A stretch of DNA of 64,000 bases from contig NZ_LBMH01000003.1 in NCBI RefSeq assembly GCF_001005305.1, positions 434,001 to 498,000 on the forward strand. Reading direction: 5' to 3'. The stretch comes from Kordia zhangzhouensis (GTDB lineage: Bacteria; Bacteroidota; Bacteroidia; Flavobacteriales; Flavobacteriaceae). Shown here in pieces: positions 37,084 through 46,407 of this stretch (its first letter is position 1; each line of letters opens with the position of its first letter). The notes beneath the pieces are model-generated. The model saw only the letters and a program-made list of their open reading frames with translations. It had not been told where the DNA came from and did not search any database. The position numbers and the translations under genes are program-made.

Positions 37084-38484
37084 CTACAACATGTTGGCCA
37101 TGATGTTAAACAAACTTGCTTTGGTTTTAAAGTATTTGTTTTCTAGATCTATTGCTTTGATTTTGTTTTCAATCAATTTAGCTTCACGGGAGTTTACTAA
37201 GAATAATGAGCTTTCTCCAAGAAAGAATTTACGCTCCTCAGCTTGTAAAAGTACTTCGTAATCTTTAACTAATTCTTCTGTGAGTCTATTTTGCAACTGA
37301 AACGATTCTATTTCTTGTGTTATTGCGTTTATTTTGTTTCGTAGAGTTACACGTGTAGAAACTCGTTCAAATTCTACATCTTGAAGCTTTAATTTAGCCA
37401 AACGAAGATCTCCTCGTTCTTTTCTCAAAAATAGCGGAAAACGAATATTGAGTCCTGCCTTGTAATTTTGTGTATTGAACGTTCCTACTTCATCTGGTGT
37501 TTGTGTTAAGAAATTATATTGCACATCAACCTGAGGCAGTAGATTGTTTTGCTTTAAGCGCCTATTAAGCACTAAACTTTCATATTTAAAATTGAGAGAT
37601 TGTATTTTAGGATGTGTTTCAATATCAAAAGTAGCATTGTCAAAACCTGACACATTCAGTATGTCATCAATACGGTTGGATGTTGTCAAATCTGGACGCA
37701 TAGTGTCTTTCAATTCTATAGGTGTATTATTTGTAAGCCACAAAAAATTTGAAAGTTCTAAGGTAGATTTAACATATGTGATGCGCGCCTTTTCTAAATC
37801 CAACTTTCGCGTGTTTAACGTCAGTCCTGCTTCTAATGTATCAATAGCAGCTTTATCACCTTCTTTATAGCTTTTTTTGATTCCGTCAAAACGTAATTTT
37901 GCATTTGCCAAAAACGACTCATATACTTGTTTATTCCGGTATGATTTAAGCCACGTGAAATAAGTAACAGAGGCTTCATACAAAATTTCATTGACCAATA
38001 GTTGTTGATCTGCCTGTGCCTGTTGTGTAAATAGCTTCGCCTGTTTCAGCATTGCCATTCGTTCATTGATTAGCAATCCTCTGGCTAGTGAAACTGAAAC
38101 ACCAGCACTATATAATCCGTCTGTTGGCACAGAAAACTCTGGATTTAGAAACTCTCCAGTATTTTCTTCAAAATTCGCCTTGAGTTCAACACCATACCAT
38201 GTTGGAATTTTAAAGGTAGCATTAAGTTTATCGTAATATTCTGTTTTCTTGAATTTTTTACGATTGTAATCTACTTCCAATTTAGGATCAAAAGCACCAC
38301 GCGCTTTCAAAAGCTTTGCTTCACTTTCATTGACCACTAGATTAGCTTGCTTTACGATTGGATGAAATGTTTTTACGTATCCTAAATATTCATCTAACGA
38401 TAAAACTGAGTCCAACGGATTTTCAACTTGTGCCGCTATGTTTTGACAAAAAAGAAATAAAAGCAACAGTACTATATTCCTCAT
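37084..38484 (-). CDS. TolC-family outer-membrane efflux protein
   Basis: A 466-residue outer-membrane channel. A signal peptide (residues 1-18, ending IAAQ) is followed by two repeats rich in long amphipathic helices (coiled coils near 170-235 and 370-450) and short strand segments, as in TolC. It is the last gene of a three-gene unit, only 2 bases after the HlyD-like gene, so it should be the exit duct for the ABC/HlyD pair encoded upstream. Confidence 0.9.
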   Translation of the reverse strand: MRNIVLLLLFLFCQNIAAQVENPLDSVLSLDEYLGYVKTFHPIVKQANLVVNESEAKLLKARGAFDPKLEVDYNRKKFKKTEYYDKLNATFKIPTWYGVELKANFEENTGEFLNPEFSVPTDGLYSAGVSVSLARGLLINERMAMLKQAKLFTQQAQADQQLLVNEILYEASVTYFTWLKSYRNKQVYESFLANAKLRFDGIKKSYKEGDKAAIDTLEAGLTLNTRKLDLEKARITYVKSTLELSNFLWLTNNTPIELKDTMRPDLTTSNRIDDILNVSGFDNATFDIETHPKIQSLNFKYESLVLNRRLKQNNLLPQVDVQYNFLTQTPDEVGTFNTQNYKAGLNIRFPLFLRKERGDLRLAKLKLQDVEFERVSTRVTLRNKINAITQEIESFQLQNRLTEELVKDYEVLLQAEERKFFLGESSLFLVNSREAKLIENKIKAIDLENKYFKTKASLFNIMANML

Positions 38485-38486
38485 GA

Positions 38487-39848
38487 TTATTTTTTCTTAG
38501 CTGATTTATTAGTTGCATTATTTTCGTCAGGCTGATAGTAATTTGGCGGGAAACTATTAAGTTGTCGCCACAATTCAAACCAAATTTGCACATCATCAAG
38601 TAATGCAATCGTTTTAGCTCCAGAACCAACTCGTATTGCCTTTGGCCATTCATGATCTTCTTCATCTGGCGCTAACAATATTCTATATTTACCATTATCA
38701 CTGATAAAGTTTTCAATTGCTACAACTTTTGCTCCATATGTTCCGTAAGAAACATTGGGCCAACCACTGAATACAATTGCTGGCCAGCCGTCAAATTGTA
38801 CACGCACTTTTTCCCCAATATGAATTAAAGGCAAATCAATAGGACGAATGTAAGTTTCAACAGCCAATTGATAGTTGGAAGGCATGATACTTACTAATTG
38901 TTCACCTTCTTTGAAGGTTTCTCCAATTCCACCTTTAAGCGCTTTATTTATAAACCCATCTTGAGGAGCTGTTATGTAACGCAAATCATTTCGTATTTTA
39001 TAATTTGTGTACTCATTTTCGAGTTTGGTTACCTGCGCTTCAGTATCGTATTGACTCGATTGCGCAGTATACATATCGCTTTGCGCTTTCGAAATTTTGT
39101 CTGCATAACTAGCTTTAGTTCGTGCCAATTCAATTGTAGCGTTGATTAAATCATTTTTATTAGCCAAATATTTGTTTTCCAACGAAATCAATTTTGCTTG
39201 AGTTTCCTGAAGCTTTAATCGTTTTTCCTCTACATCTTTTACCGCCTTTAGCCCTTCTTGTTGTAATGTTAAAGTTCGATCGTATTGACGCTGAGCAATA
39301 TCTTGGTTGATACGTGCAGCTTCAACATCGATACTATCTCCTTTAATTTTGAGTTGCGCTTGAAGCAATTTATTTTGAGCTTGCTCTAATTTTAAGTCAC
39401 GCTCATTGGCCAACGCAGAAATTTGTCGTTGTAACGCATCTATTTTTCCTTTGTAAGCAGTTACCGAAGAGGATTTTGCTTTGATTTGATTGCCCGTTCT
39501 TTCCACCAAACGATCGTCAAAATATTCACTTTTAATTTCTGAAATCTTTAAAATAGTGTCTCCTTTTTTTACAGAATCTCCTTCACGTACAAACCATTGT
39601 TCAATACGCCCAGGAATTTGCGATTGAATGGTTTGTGGACGCTGATCTGGTCGTAAAGTTGTTACTTGCCCTTGCCCCGAAATGTTCTGTGTCCACGGAA
39701 GAAACAAAACAATGATTCCAATGATAGCAAACGCTAATAAAAACCTATTGAGCTGCTTGTAATATTGCTTGTTAAAAACAAGTTTTCCTGAAGCATACTG
39801 CGTAAGTTTTACTTTTTTATTGAGTGTATTATTTGTAATGTTTAGCAT
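38487..39848 (-). CDS. HlyD-family periplasmic adaptor
   Basis: A 453-residue membrane-fusion protein linking an inner-membrane ABC exporter to TolC. One N-terminal membrane helix (about residues 32-50) is followed by a biotinyl-lipoyl half-motif (IPGRIEQWFVREGDSVKKGDTIL), a coiled coil of about 170 residues (about 110-290), the second half-motif (ITAPQDGFINKALKGGIGETFKEGEQL) and a beta-barrel domain. The long coiled coil is typical of type I secretion adaptors. It overlaps the ABC gene by 7 bases. Confidence 0.93.
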   Translation of the reverse strand: MLNITNNTLNKKVKLTQYASGKLVFNKQYYKQLNRFLLAFAIIGIIVLFLPWTQNISGQGQVTTLRPDQRPQTIQSQIPGRIEQWFVREGDSVKKGDTILKISEIKSEYFDDRLVERTGNQIKAKSSSVTAYKGKIDALQRQISALANERDLKLEQAQNKLLQAQLKIKGDSIDVEAARINQDIAQRQYDRTLTLQQEGLKAVKDVEEKRLKLQETQAKLISLENKYLANKNDLINATIELARTKASYADKISKAQSDMYTAQSSQYDTEAQVTKLENEYTNYKIRNDLRYITAPQDGFINKALKGGIGETFKEGEQLVSIMPSNYQLAVETYIRPIDLPLIHIGEKVRVQFDGWPAIVFSGWPNVSYGTYGAKVVAIENFISDNGKYRILLAPDEEDHEWPKAIRVGSGAKTIALLDDVQIWFELWRQLNSFPPNYYQPDENNATNKSAKKK

Positions 39849-41512
39849 GCTGTTCGATTTTTTATTTCACCTTTATCAAGTGTGATTAAACCTCCACAAT
39901 TTGTTTTCCAACGTGTATTACTACTTACCACAATCAAAGCCCAAGGATTTGACGAATCGGTCAAGAAATCCATAATTCGATTACTTTCATCAACATTAAA
40001 CTGATCTAATGGATCTTCTAGAATGAGTACTTTGGGGTTTTTTATAATTGCACGTGCCAATACTATTTTTTTAGAAATATTGTACGATATCTGCTTCCCT
40101 TCAGGATTTAAAATTGTTTTTAAACCTTTGGGTTGTTCTTTAATGAATTGTGTTAATCCTACTTTTTCTAAAGCCCAAAAAATCTTTTCGTCTGAGACTG
40201 CTTCATTACCAAAAGTTAGATTTTCGCGAATAGTTCCTTCAAAAGGAGTTTCTTCAGAAAGTGAAAGACCTAAATGTGATCTGTAGTAATTTAAGTGTAC
40301 ACTTTCCATAGAAAATTTATTAATAAATACACTTCCTGAAGTAGGTTCAACTACTCCTGCAATGATTCTTAACAAACTTGATTTTCCAGAACCGCTTTCA
40401 CCTTGAATTAAGATTCTACTTTGCGGTTTTATTAACAGAGATATGTCTTTAAGTATTGGTTTTTCTCTATTTTCTACTTCGTAAGATACTCCATCAAGCT
40501 CAATTGTTAATTCAGAGCTAAAGTCAGGCGTTTCTCCTTCTTGCATTTCAAGCTCTTTGTCAACAACCTGCCCAAGTTTTTCAATAGAAGTAAGAACATC
40601 ATAAAAAGATTCCAAACCAACTATCAATTTTTCCACAGAACCAATAACCAATAAAATAATAATTTCGGCTGCCACAAATTGTCCAATGTTCATTTCTTGA
40701 TTCAGCACCAATGCGCCTCCTATAAGCAGCAAAGATGCTGTAACCAATACTTTAAACGATATCATTTGAATGAACTGCAATACCAAAATACGAAAGTGGC
40801 TTTCTCTTGCTTTGAGATACTCCTCAACTAGCGCATCATTTTTCTTCAAAGCCAAACTAGTACTTCCTGATAGCTTAAAACTGACCATTGCACGCGCCAC
40901 TTCTTGAATCCAATGCGCTACTTTGTATTTGTTTTTAGACTCATCTAAACTTGTTTGCAATCCTTTTCTTGCTGTGTATTTAAAAACAATAAATATTAAT
41001 GCTAATAACAAAATTCCAAAAATGATAAAGAATGGATGATAAAACGACAATAATATCAATGCAAAGAGAATTTGTAACACTGCTGAAGGCACGTCGATTA
41101 AAATCTTAGAAAGTCCTTTTTGAATGGTGAGTGTATCAAAAAATCGATTTGCCAACTCTGGCGGATAATAATTACGAAGCTCATTCATTTTTATTTTAGG
41201 AAATCGATAACTTAACTCGAAAGAAGCACGCATAAAAATACGTTGCTGTATGGTTTCTATAATGCGCAATTGCATCAATTGTAGTGCCCCTGAAAATATT
41301 ACTCCTACCGTTACTAAAATTACTAAGACTATCCACGAAGTTGAAACTTGCGCTCCTTGAATTAAATTGATAATAGATTGTATCCCAAGCGGAAGTGACA
41401 ACGCCACGATTCCCGCAAAGATGGCATAATAAAAAATTTGTAAAATATCTTTCTTCTCCAATTGAAGCAAGCCAACAAAACGTCGCCAAGGTGATAATTG
41501 AGTATTTGCCAT
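39842..41512 (-). CDS. ABC exporter (membrane plus ATPase domains) with degenerate catalytic motifs
   Basis: A 556-residue half-transporter with six membrane helices (about 25-310) fused to an ATPase domain (about 330-556). No N-terminal C39 peptidase is present. Walker A is intact (GESGSGKSS). Beyond it, motifs fail: the Q-loop Gln appears replaced (LGLSLSEE), the LSGGQ signature reads ISYNIS, Walker B ends LILEDP instead of LLLDEP so Asp and Glu are exchanged, and the H-loop His is missing (VVSSNTRW). The gene is intact and well translated by composition, so this looks like family-wide specialisation and not decay. With HlyD and TolC genes it forms an export operon. Substrate unknown. Confidence 0.9.
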   Translation of the reverse strand: MANTQLSPWRRFVGLLQLEKKDILQIFYYAIFAGIVALSLPLGIQSIINLIQGAQVSTSWIVLVILVTVGVIFSGALQLMQLRIIETIQQRIFMRASFELSYRFPKIKMNELRNYYPPELANRFFDTLTIQKGLSKILIDVPSAVLQILFALILLSFYHPFFIIFGILLLALIFIVFKYTARKGLQTSLDESKNKYKVAHWIQEVARAMVSFKLSGSTSLALKKNDALVEEYLKARESHFRILVLQFIQMISFKVLVTASLLLIGGALVLNQEMNIGQFVAAEIIILLVIGSVEKLIVGLESFYDVLTSIEKLGQVVDKELEMQEGETPDFSSELTIELDGVSYEVENREKPILKDISLLIKPQSRILIQGESGSGKSSLLRIIAGVVEPTSGSVFINKFSMESVHLNYYRSHLGLSLSEETPFEGTIRENLTFGNEAVSDEKIFWALEKVGLTQFIKEQPKGLKTILNPEGKQISYNISKKIVLARAIIKNPKVLILEDPLDQFNVDESNRIMDFLTDSSNPWALIVVSSNTRWKTNCGGLITLDKGEIKNRTAC

Positions 41513-41597
41513 TCTTTTTACATTATAAATGTTTGAATTTCATTTAGTAAATATACTGCTAAATCATCAGAAAAGCATTAATTAATATTTACGAACG

Positions 41598-41629
41598 CAA
41601 ATATAATAGCAATACTATCATTTTAGCAA
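41598..41629 (-). promoter_or_regulatory. Flavobacterial promoter of the ABC-HlyD-TolC operon
   Basis: TTG (41629-41627), 21-nt spacer and TATATTTG (41605-41598) on the minus strand match the full consensus. Start near 41591, leader of about 79 nt before the ATG at 41512. Confidence 0.62.
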
Positions 41630-41815
41630 ATAAAGGTATTAATATTAACATTTTAAATAATTAATAAATTGTTTATCAGATATTTACAACTTAAATATGA
41701 ATTTATATTTTAACAATTTGAGGAGGCTAGTTTTGACAAAAAGCACCCTTAGCAAAGAAATTTAGAGACTGATGAGTCGTAAAAACAACAAAATCATGCT
41801 TAAAAGTGGTAGAAA
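41630..41815. other. Intergenic stretch between the ABC operon and tRNA-Gln
   Basis: Very AT-rich at 41630-41720, then less so. I see no reading frame, tRNA or strong hairpin in it. A CTGATGAGTC stretch near 41770 recalls the hammerhead ribozyme core but lacks the rest of the fold. It may only hold upstream promoter sequence for the ABC operon. Confidence 0.5.
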
Positions 41816-41848
41816 TAAAAAATCCCTCTCCGATTGGAGAGGGATTTT
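41815..41848 (-). terminator. Intrinsic terminator after tRNA-Gln
   Basis: A perfect 11-bp stem AATCCCTCTCC (41821-41831)/GGAGAGGGATT (41836-41846) with loop GATT. Read on the minus strand it is followed by a T-rich tract, beginning 5 bases past the tRNA 3' end. Confidence 0.88.
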
Positions 41849-41850
41849 TG

Positions 41851-41923
41851 TTGGCCTACTAGGGCTCGAACCTAGACTCTTCTGAACCAAAATCAGACGT
41901 GTTGCCAGTTACACCATAGGCCA
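41851..41923 (-). tRNA. tRNA-Gln (anticodon TTG)
   Basis: A 73-nt cloverleaf on the minus strand. The acceptor arms TGGCCTA and TAGGCCA pair, followed by discriminator A. The D-arm contains GGTGTAACTGGC. The anticodon stem TCTGA/TCAGA encloses loop TTTTGGT with anticodon TTG at positions 34-36. The T-arm CTAGGTTCGAGCCCTAG is perfect. A U1-A72 end pair is typical of glutamine tRNAs. CCA is not encoded. It has a full promoter match upstream and a terminator downstream, so it is a single-gene unit. Confidence 0.96.
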
Positions 41924-41940
41924 TTGCTTTATTGCGGTTG

Positions 41941-41970
41941 CAAATTTAAAACAAACTTTGAGAAGTCCAA
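41941..41970 (-). promoter_or_regulatory. Flavobacterial promoter of tRNA-Gln
   Basis: TTG (41970-41968), 19-nt spacer and TAAATTTG (41948-41941) on the minus strand, an exact match to the consensus. Start near 41934, about 11 nt before the mature tRNA 5' end. Confidence 0.68.
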
Positions 41971-42084
41971 ATATTTTTTTTAAATATTTTAAATAAAATG
42001 ATTCTTAACGTTTTCCAAAAATTTTTAGCTAGTACGCTTTAAATTCTTAAATTCGCCGTTAGTCTTAAAATCAAAAAGCATTGT

Positions 42085-45000
42085 ATGACTTCTCTTAATT
42101 TCAAAAAATGGAACATCATCTTAGGATGGACAGTTTTTTTTATAGCATTTATCACTTTTGGTTTAACTGTTGAACCTACAGCAAGCTATTGGGATTGCGC
42201 AGAATACATTTCAACTTCCGCAAAGTTACAAGTAGGCCATCCACCAGGAGCTCCTTTTTATCAAATGATGGGAGCCGTATTTGCTACTTTTGCAACTAGT
42301 AACGAACAAATTGCCGTGATGGTTAACCTCCTTTCGGTTTTTTCTAGTGCCATTACAATTCTTTTTATGTTCTGGTCATCTACAAATTTGCTTCGAAAAG
42401 TGAGTTTGCTTAAAACAAAAGGTAGCCAAGATAAAACTGAACCTATTTTTACAAACGATAAAAAAATAGCGGTTTTAGGTAGTGCTTTTGTAGGTAGTTT
42501 GGCATTTACATTCTCTGATAGTTTTTGGTTCAATGCTGTTGAAGCAGAAGTGTATGCCATGGCTGTTTGTTTAATGTCTGTATTATTTTGGATGGCTCTT
42601 CGCTGGGCAGACGAAATGCACACACCTAGAGGTGATAGATGGTTGGTCTTAATATCGTTAGTTATTGGACTAGCGTTTGGCGTTCATTTAATGGGATTAT
42701 TGACTATTCCTGCTTTAGGAATGATTTACTACTTTAAAAATTATAAAGAAACAACTGTTCAAGGCTTTATTCTTGCCAATGTGATTTCTGTTGCAGTATT
42801 GTTCTTTGTTTTTAAATTTATACCGCCTACCACACTTAGTATTTTTTGGAAATCAGAAGTGTTTTTCGTGAATACTTTTGGATTACCATTTTATTCTGGA
42901 TATATCCTTGCTGGTTTATTTTTTGTTGGATTGTTTTACTTTTTAATCAATTATACGCACAAAAAAAATTACAGACTTCTAAATACAATTACACTATGTT
43001 TAGCTTTTATTTTAATTGGATTTTCTACTTGGTTGATGATTCCAATTAGAGCCAATTCAGATATAGTTGTAAACGAAAATCAACCTTCAAGCGCCCATTT
43101 ACTACTTGCGTATTATAATTTAGAGCAGTACCCTGAAACACATGTAGTATACGGCCCAATGTATACAGATATTTATGGTGGACTTGATGAAAAAGAGCCT
43201 TATATTGATGATAAACCTCGCTACGAAAAAAGTGAAGCTTTAGATAAATATGTCATTGTAAACCAATGGAAAGGAGCTAAACAGAATTCTGATAGCAGAC
43301 ATCGAGGTTTTTTACCAAGAATGTGGAGTTCTGAACATGCCGTAAACTATATGGAATATAGTGGATTATTAGATTTCGAAATTAAACCTGAATACCGTTC
43401 TGATAAACGTATCGTTGAAATAATTAACGATTTTAAAAATAAAGCCAGAAACGGTGAAATTTACGCGGAAGATTTTGAATCATATTTAAAACAAATTCGA
43501 GAGTATGTTCATATAAAACCTCCAACATTTGGGCAAAATTTATATTACATGCTAAATTACCAAATGGGGTATATGTATTGGCGATACTTTATGTGGAATT
43601 TTGTAGGAAGGCAAGACGACATTCAGGGAAAATTAGACAATCATGGAAACTGGATTAGCGGTATTAATTTTATTGACGAATGGCACTTAGGAGCTTCTCA
43701 AGACAATTTACCTTCAGACGTTCTTACTAACAAAGCTCGAAATACGTATTATTTTTTACCTCTCATTTTAGGACTCATTGGATTCACTTTCTTACTATTT
43801 CGCGCTCCAAAACAATTTTGGGTACTATTGGTATTCTTCTTATTTACAGGTTTAGCCCTAAAAATATTCTTAAATGAACGACCTTTTGAACCAAGAGAGC
43901 GTGACTATGCCTTAGTAGGTTCTTTTTATGTGTTTGCTATTTGGATTGGTTTTGGCGTATATGCGTTATTTGAACAATTGAGAAACTATATCTCCGAAAA
44001 ATTAGCTGCTCCAATTGTTATTACCATAACTTTATTGGCCGTTCCTGCATTAATGGCGAGTCAAAATTGGGACGATCACGACCGATCTAACCGATACACT
44101 GCACAATCTACTGCAAAAGCTTATTTAGATTCCATAGAAGAAGATGCTGGGTCTATGATTTTCACTATTGGTGACAATGACTCTTTTGCACTTTGGTATG
44201 CGCAAAGCATTGAAGGTTACCGTACTGATATTAGAACTATTAACACAAGTTTACTTGGCACAGAATGGTACATTGATCAAATGAAGAAAAAAGCATTTGA
44301 CAGTGAGCCAGTTCCTTCTGAAATGACTCATGACAAGTACAAATATGGAACGCGTAATTACCTGCGTTATGAACGTCATCCTGCTATTCCAGACAGCACT
44401 GTGTGGGAATTAGATCGTTTTATGGATTGGGTACTGAGCGACAAAAAAGAAACTAAGTACGGATATTTAATTGATGAAGTATACGAAGTTGATGATAGAA
44501 ATATCCCTGCAAGCCAGCGAAATATTATATACTATCCTGTAACTAAAATTAAAGTTCCTGTCAACAAAGAAAATGCCGCAAAATATGTAAGTCCAAAAGA
44601 TCATGATAAAATGGTAGATCACATCATCATTGAACTTCCTAAAACTGCCATCTATAAGAATAATTTAATGATGCTTGATATATTGAACCAAAACGACTGG
44701 AAACGTCCTATTTATTTTACAGGAGGTAGTTTTGACAAAGCAGAATATATATGGATGAAAGATTATTTACAACTAGACGGACTTGTTTATAAATTAATTC
44801 CAATTGAAACAAAATTGCCGAGCAATTATGACATGGGACGTGTTAATACTGAACTCATGTATGAAAATGTTATGAAGTGGGATTGGGGAAATTCTGGAAG
44901 CGATGCTATCTATCATGATCCACAAACTAGACGTCAGAGTATTTCATACAGAACAAACTTAGCAAAACTAGTAGAGCAGCTTGTTGCTGAAGGAAAAAAT

Positions 45001-45363
45001 GACAAAGCAGAAGATATCATAGATCTTGTTTTTGAAAAAATGCCAATCAAATATTTTGGTTATTATATTTTTAATGAACCTTTTATAGACGGATATTTTA
45101 AAATAGGACAAACAGAAAAAGCTACTGAAAAGTACAATGAAATTAAAACAAAGTATATAGAATATCTCAACTATTATAAAACATTACCTCTAAGTCAACA
45201 AGCAAACGCTATTGAAGATATTTATGGGTATTTAGAAAAGTACAAGAGTTTAACTGAGATTCTTCAAGCAAACGATCAAAAAGAACTTTTTGAAAAAGAA
45301 GCTTCAATATTTTTAGGATACACCAAACAATTTCAACCTTTGTTTGGAGATGAAATAGAGTAA
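42085..45363 (+). CDS. DUF2723 membrane protein, GT-C-type glycosyltransferase-like
   Basis: A 1092-residue membrane protein. The first about 330 and the 560-680 region hold some twelve hydrophobic helices, and a large soluble domain with a helical-repeat end (about 1000-1092) completes it. The first extracytoplasmic loop has EPTASYWDCAEYI with Asp and Glu in the position of the GT-C catalytic acid, and VGHPPGAPFYQM follows, the DUF2723 signature. Human TMEM260 of this family is a protein O-mannosyltransferase. A role in protein or lipid glycosylation of the cell envelope is therefore plausible, but the Bacteroidota substrate is unknown. It precedes a polysaccharide deacetylase by 10 bases, so the two are probably cotranscribed. 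Confidence 0.9.
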   Translation: MTSLNFKKWNIILGWTVFFIAFITFGLTVEPTASYWDCAEYISTSAKLQVGHPPGAPFYQMMGAVFATFATSNEQIAVMVNLLSVFSSAITILFMFWSSTNLLRKVSLLKTKGSQDKTEPIFTNDKKIAVLGSAFVGSLAFTFSDSFWFNAVEAEVYAMAVCLMSVLFWMALRWADEMHTPRGDRWLVLISLVIGLAFGVHLMGLLTIPALGMIYYFKNYKETTVQGFILANVISVAVLFFVFKFIPPTTLSIFWKSEVFFVNTFGLPFYSGYILAGLFFVGLFYFLINYTHKKNYRLLNTITLCLAFILIGFSTWLMIPIRANSDIVVNENQPSSAHLLLAYYNLEQYPETHVVYGPMYTDIYGGLDEKEPYIDDKPRYEKSEALDKYVIVNQWKGAKQNSDSRHRGFLPRMWSSEHAVNYMEYSGLLDFEIKPEYRSDKRIVEIINDFKNKARNGEIYAEDFESYLKQIREYVHIKPPTFGQNLYYMLNYQMGYMYWRYFMWNFVGRQDDIQGKLDNHGNWISGINFIDEWHLGASQDNLPSDVLTNKARNTYYFLPLILGLIGFTFLLFRAPKQFWVLLVFFLFTGLALKIFLNERPFEPRERDYALVGSFYVFAIWIGFGVYALFEQLRNYISEKLAAPIVITITLLAVPALMASQNWDDHDRSNRYTAQSTAKAYLDSIEEDAGSMIFTIGDNDSFALWYAQSIEGYRTDIRTINTSLLGTEWYIDQMKKKAFDSEPVPSEMTHDKYKYGTRNYLRYERHPAIPDSTVWELDRFMDWVLSDKKETKYGYLIDEVYEVDDRNIPASQRNIIYYPVTKIKVPVNKENAAKYVSPKDHDKMVDHIIIELPKTAIYKNNLMMLDILNQNDWKRPIYFTGGSFDKAEYIWMKDYLQLDGLVYKLIPIETKLPSNYDMGRVNTELMYENVMKWDWGNSGSDAIYHDPQTRRQSISYRTNLAKLVEQLVAEGKNDKAEDIIDLVFEKMPIKYFGYYIFNEPFIDGYFKIGQTEKATEKYNEIKTKYIEYLNYYKTLPLSQQANAIEDIYGYLEKYKSLTEILQANDQKELFEKEASIFLGYTKQFQPLFGDEIE

Positions 45364-45373
45364 TTCATTACAC

Positions 45374-46027
45374 ATGAAATTCTATACAGCAAAAACTCCC
45401 AAATTAGTAAAATGGCTTGCTCCATCACTAATTTGGGAGTTTTCAGTTTCTGAAAAGAGCATCTATTTAACATTTGATGACGGCCCTATTCCCGAAGTTA
45501 CACCTTGGGTTATCGAGCAGCTTTCAAAAGTTAATGCAAAAGCTACTTTTTTCTGTATTGGTGACAATGTAGAGAAATACCCTGAAATTTTTAAGCAATT
45601 GATACGTGAAGGACATGCAATCGGAAATCATACACAACACCATGTAAACGGATGGAGAACATCAAACACCTCTTACATTCAAAATGTTGACAAAGCAGAG
45701 AAAACTTTTTCTAATCTTATTGATAGCAAAAAAAACTCTAAACCATATCTATTTCGTCCTCCTTACGGGAAAATAACACCTTCCCAAATAAAGCGTCTAA
45801 CAAAATTAGATTACAAAATTATCATGTGGGATGTACTCAGTGCAGATTTTGACACAACAATCAATTCTGAAAAGTGTTTAGAAAATGTTATAAAGAATAC
45901 AAAGAAAGGTAGTATTGTTGTATTTCATGACAGCCTAAAAGCTTTTGAAAAATTACAGTTTACACTCCCAAAAGTGTTACAGCATTTTAACAAACTAGGC
46001 TACGAGTTCAAAAAAATTACAATTTAG
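45374..46027 (+). CDS. Polysaccharide deacetylase (NodB-like, CE4)
   Basis: A 217-residue metal-dependent N- or O-deacetylase of the NodB fold. Motif 1 LTFDDGP with the catalytic Asp pair, motif 2 GNHTQHH (H-x3-H metal site), motif 3 RPPYGKI and motif 4 WDVLSADFD are all present, and HD near the end (VFHDS) supplies the last His. No signal peptide is obvious, so it may act in the cytoplasm or be anchored by partners. It overlaps the convergent thioredoxin-like gene by 4 bases at the stops. Confidence 0.92.
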   Translation: MKFYTAKTPKLVKWLAPSLIWEFSVSEKSIYLTFDDGPIPEVTPWVIEQLSKVNAKATFFCIGDNVEKYPEIFKQLIREGHAIGNHTQHHVNGWRTSNTSYIQNVDKAEKTFSNLIDSKKNSKPYLFRPPYGKITPSQIKRLTKLDYKIIMWDVLSADFDTTINSEKCLENVIKNTKKGSIVVFHDSLKAFEKLQFTLPKVLQHFNKLGYEFKKITI

Positions 46028-46320
46028 TAATGCTCTGAAATCAACCCTATAAGTGTATTAGCGTCTTGCTCGCCACTTTGCCTCCACACCATTTCTCCAT
46101 TTTTATAAATCATCAATGTAGGCAAGCCTTTAACGCGTAATGCTTCAGCTAATTCCCTATTTTTATCCACATCAATTTTTATGACCTTAGCACTATCTCC
46201 CACAGCTGCTGCAACATCACGAAGCACAGCATGCATAAACTTGGATTGATCATTCCACTCTGCATAAAAGTCTAACAGTATTGGAATATCTGCACTAATT
46301 AATTCACCAAATTTTGACAT
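46024..46320 (-). CDS. Thioredoxin-fold protein lacking the CXXC active site
   Basis: A 98-residue protein with the whole thioredoxin fold: the LLDFYAEWNDQSKFMHAVL segment in place of FYAxWCGPCK, then KVIKIDVDKNRELAEALRVKGLPTLMIYKNGE with the cis-Pro loop (GLPTL). Both active-site cysteines are replaced by Asn and Ser, and there is no Cys anywhere in the protein. It therefore cannot be a thiol-disulfide oxidoreductase and may be a chaperone-like or binding protein. The fold is otherwise complete, so this looks like specialisation. Convergent to the deacetylase. Confidence 0.88.
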   Translation of the reverse strand: MSKFGELISADIPILLDFYAEWNDQSKFMHAVLRDVAAAVGDSAKVIKIDVDKNRELAEALRVKGLPTLMIYKNGEMVWRQSGEQDANTLIGLISEHY

Positions 46321-46407
46321 AAGCGAATGTTTTTGTTTTACAGAATTGATTCATTTTTAACCTTAAAAATGTCAATTCACTATTACAAATGTACTATTTT
46401 CTGGCAA

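Noticed and set aside
41760-41795. Hammerhead-ribozyme-like core CTGATGAGTC in the intergenic region left of tRNA-Gln
   Set aside because: There is no GAAA box after a second stem, and the flanking bases do not pair to form stems I and III. A chance match in a short intergenic stretch.
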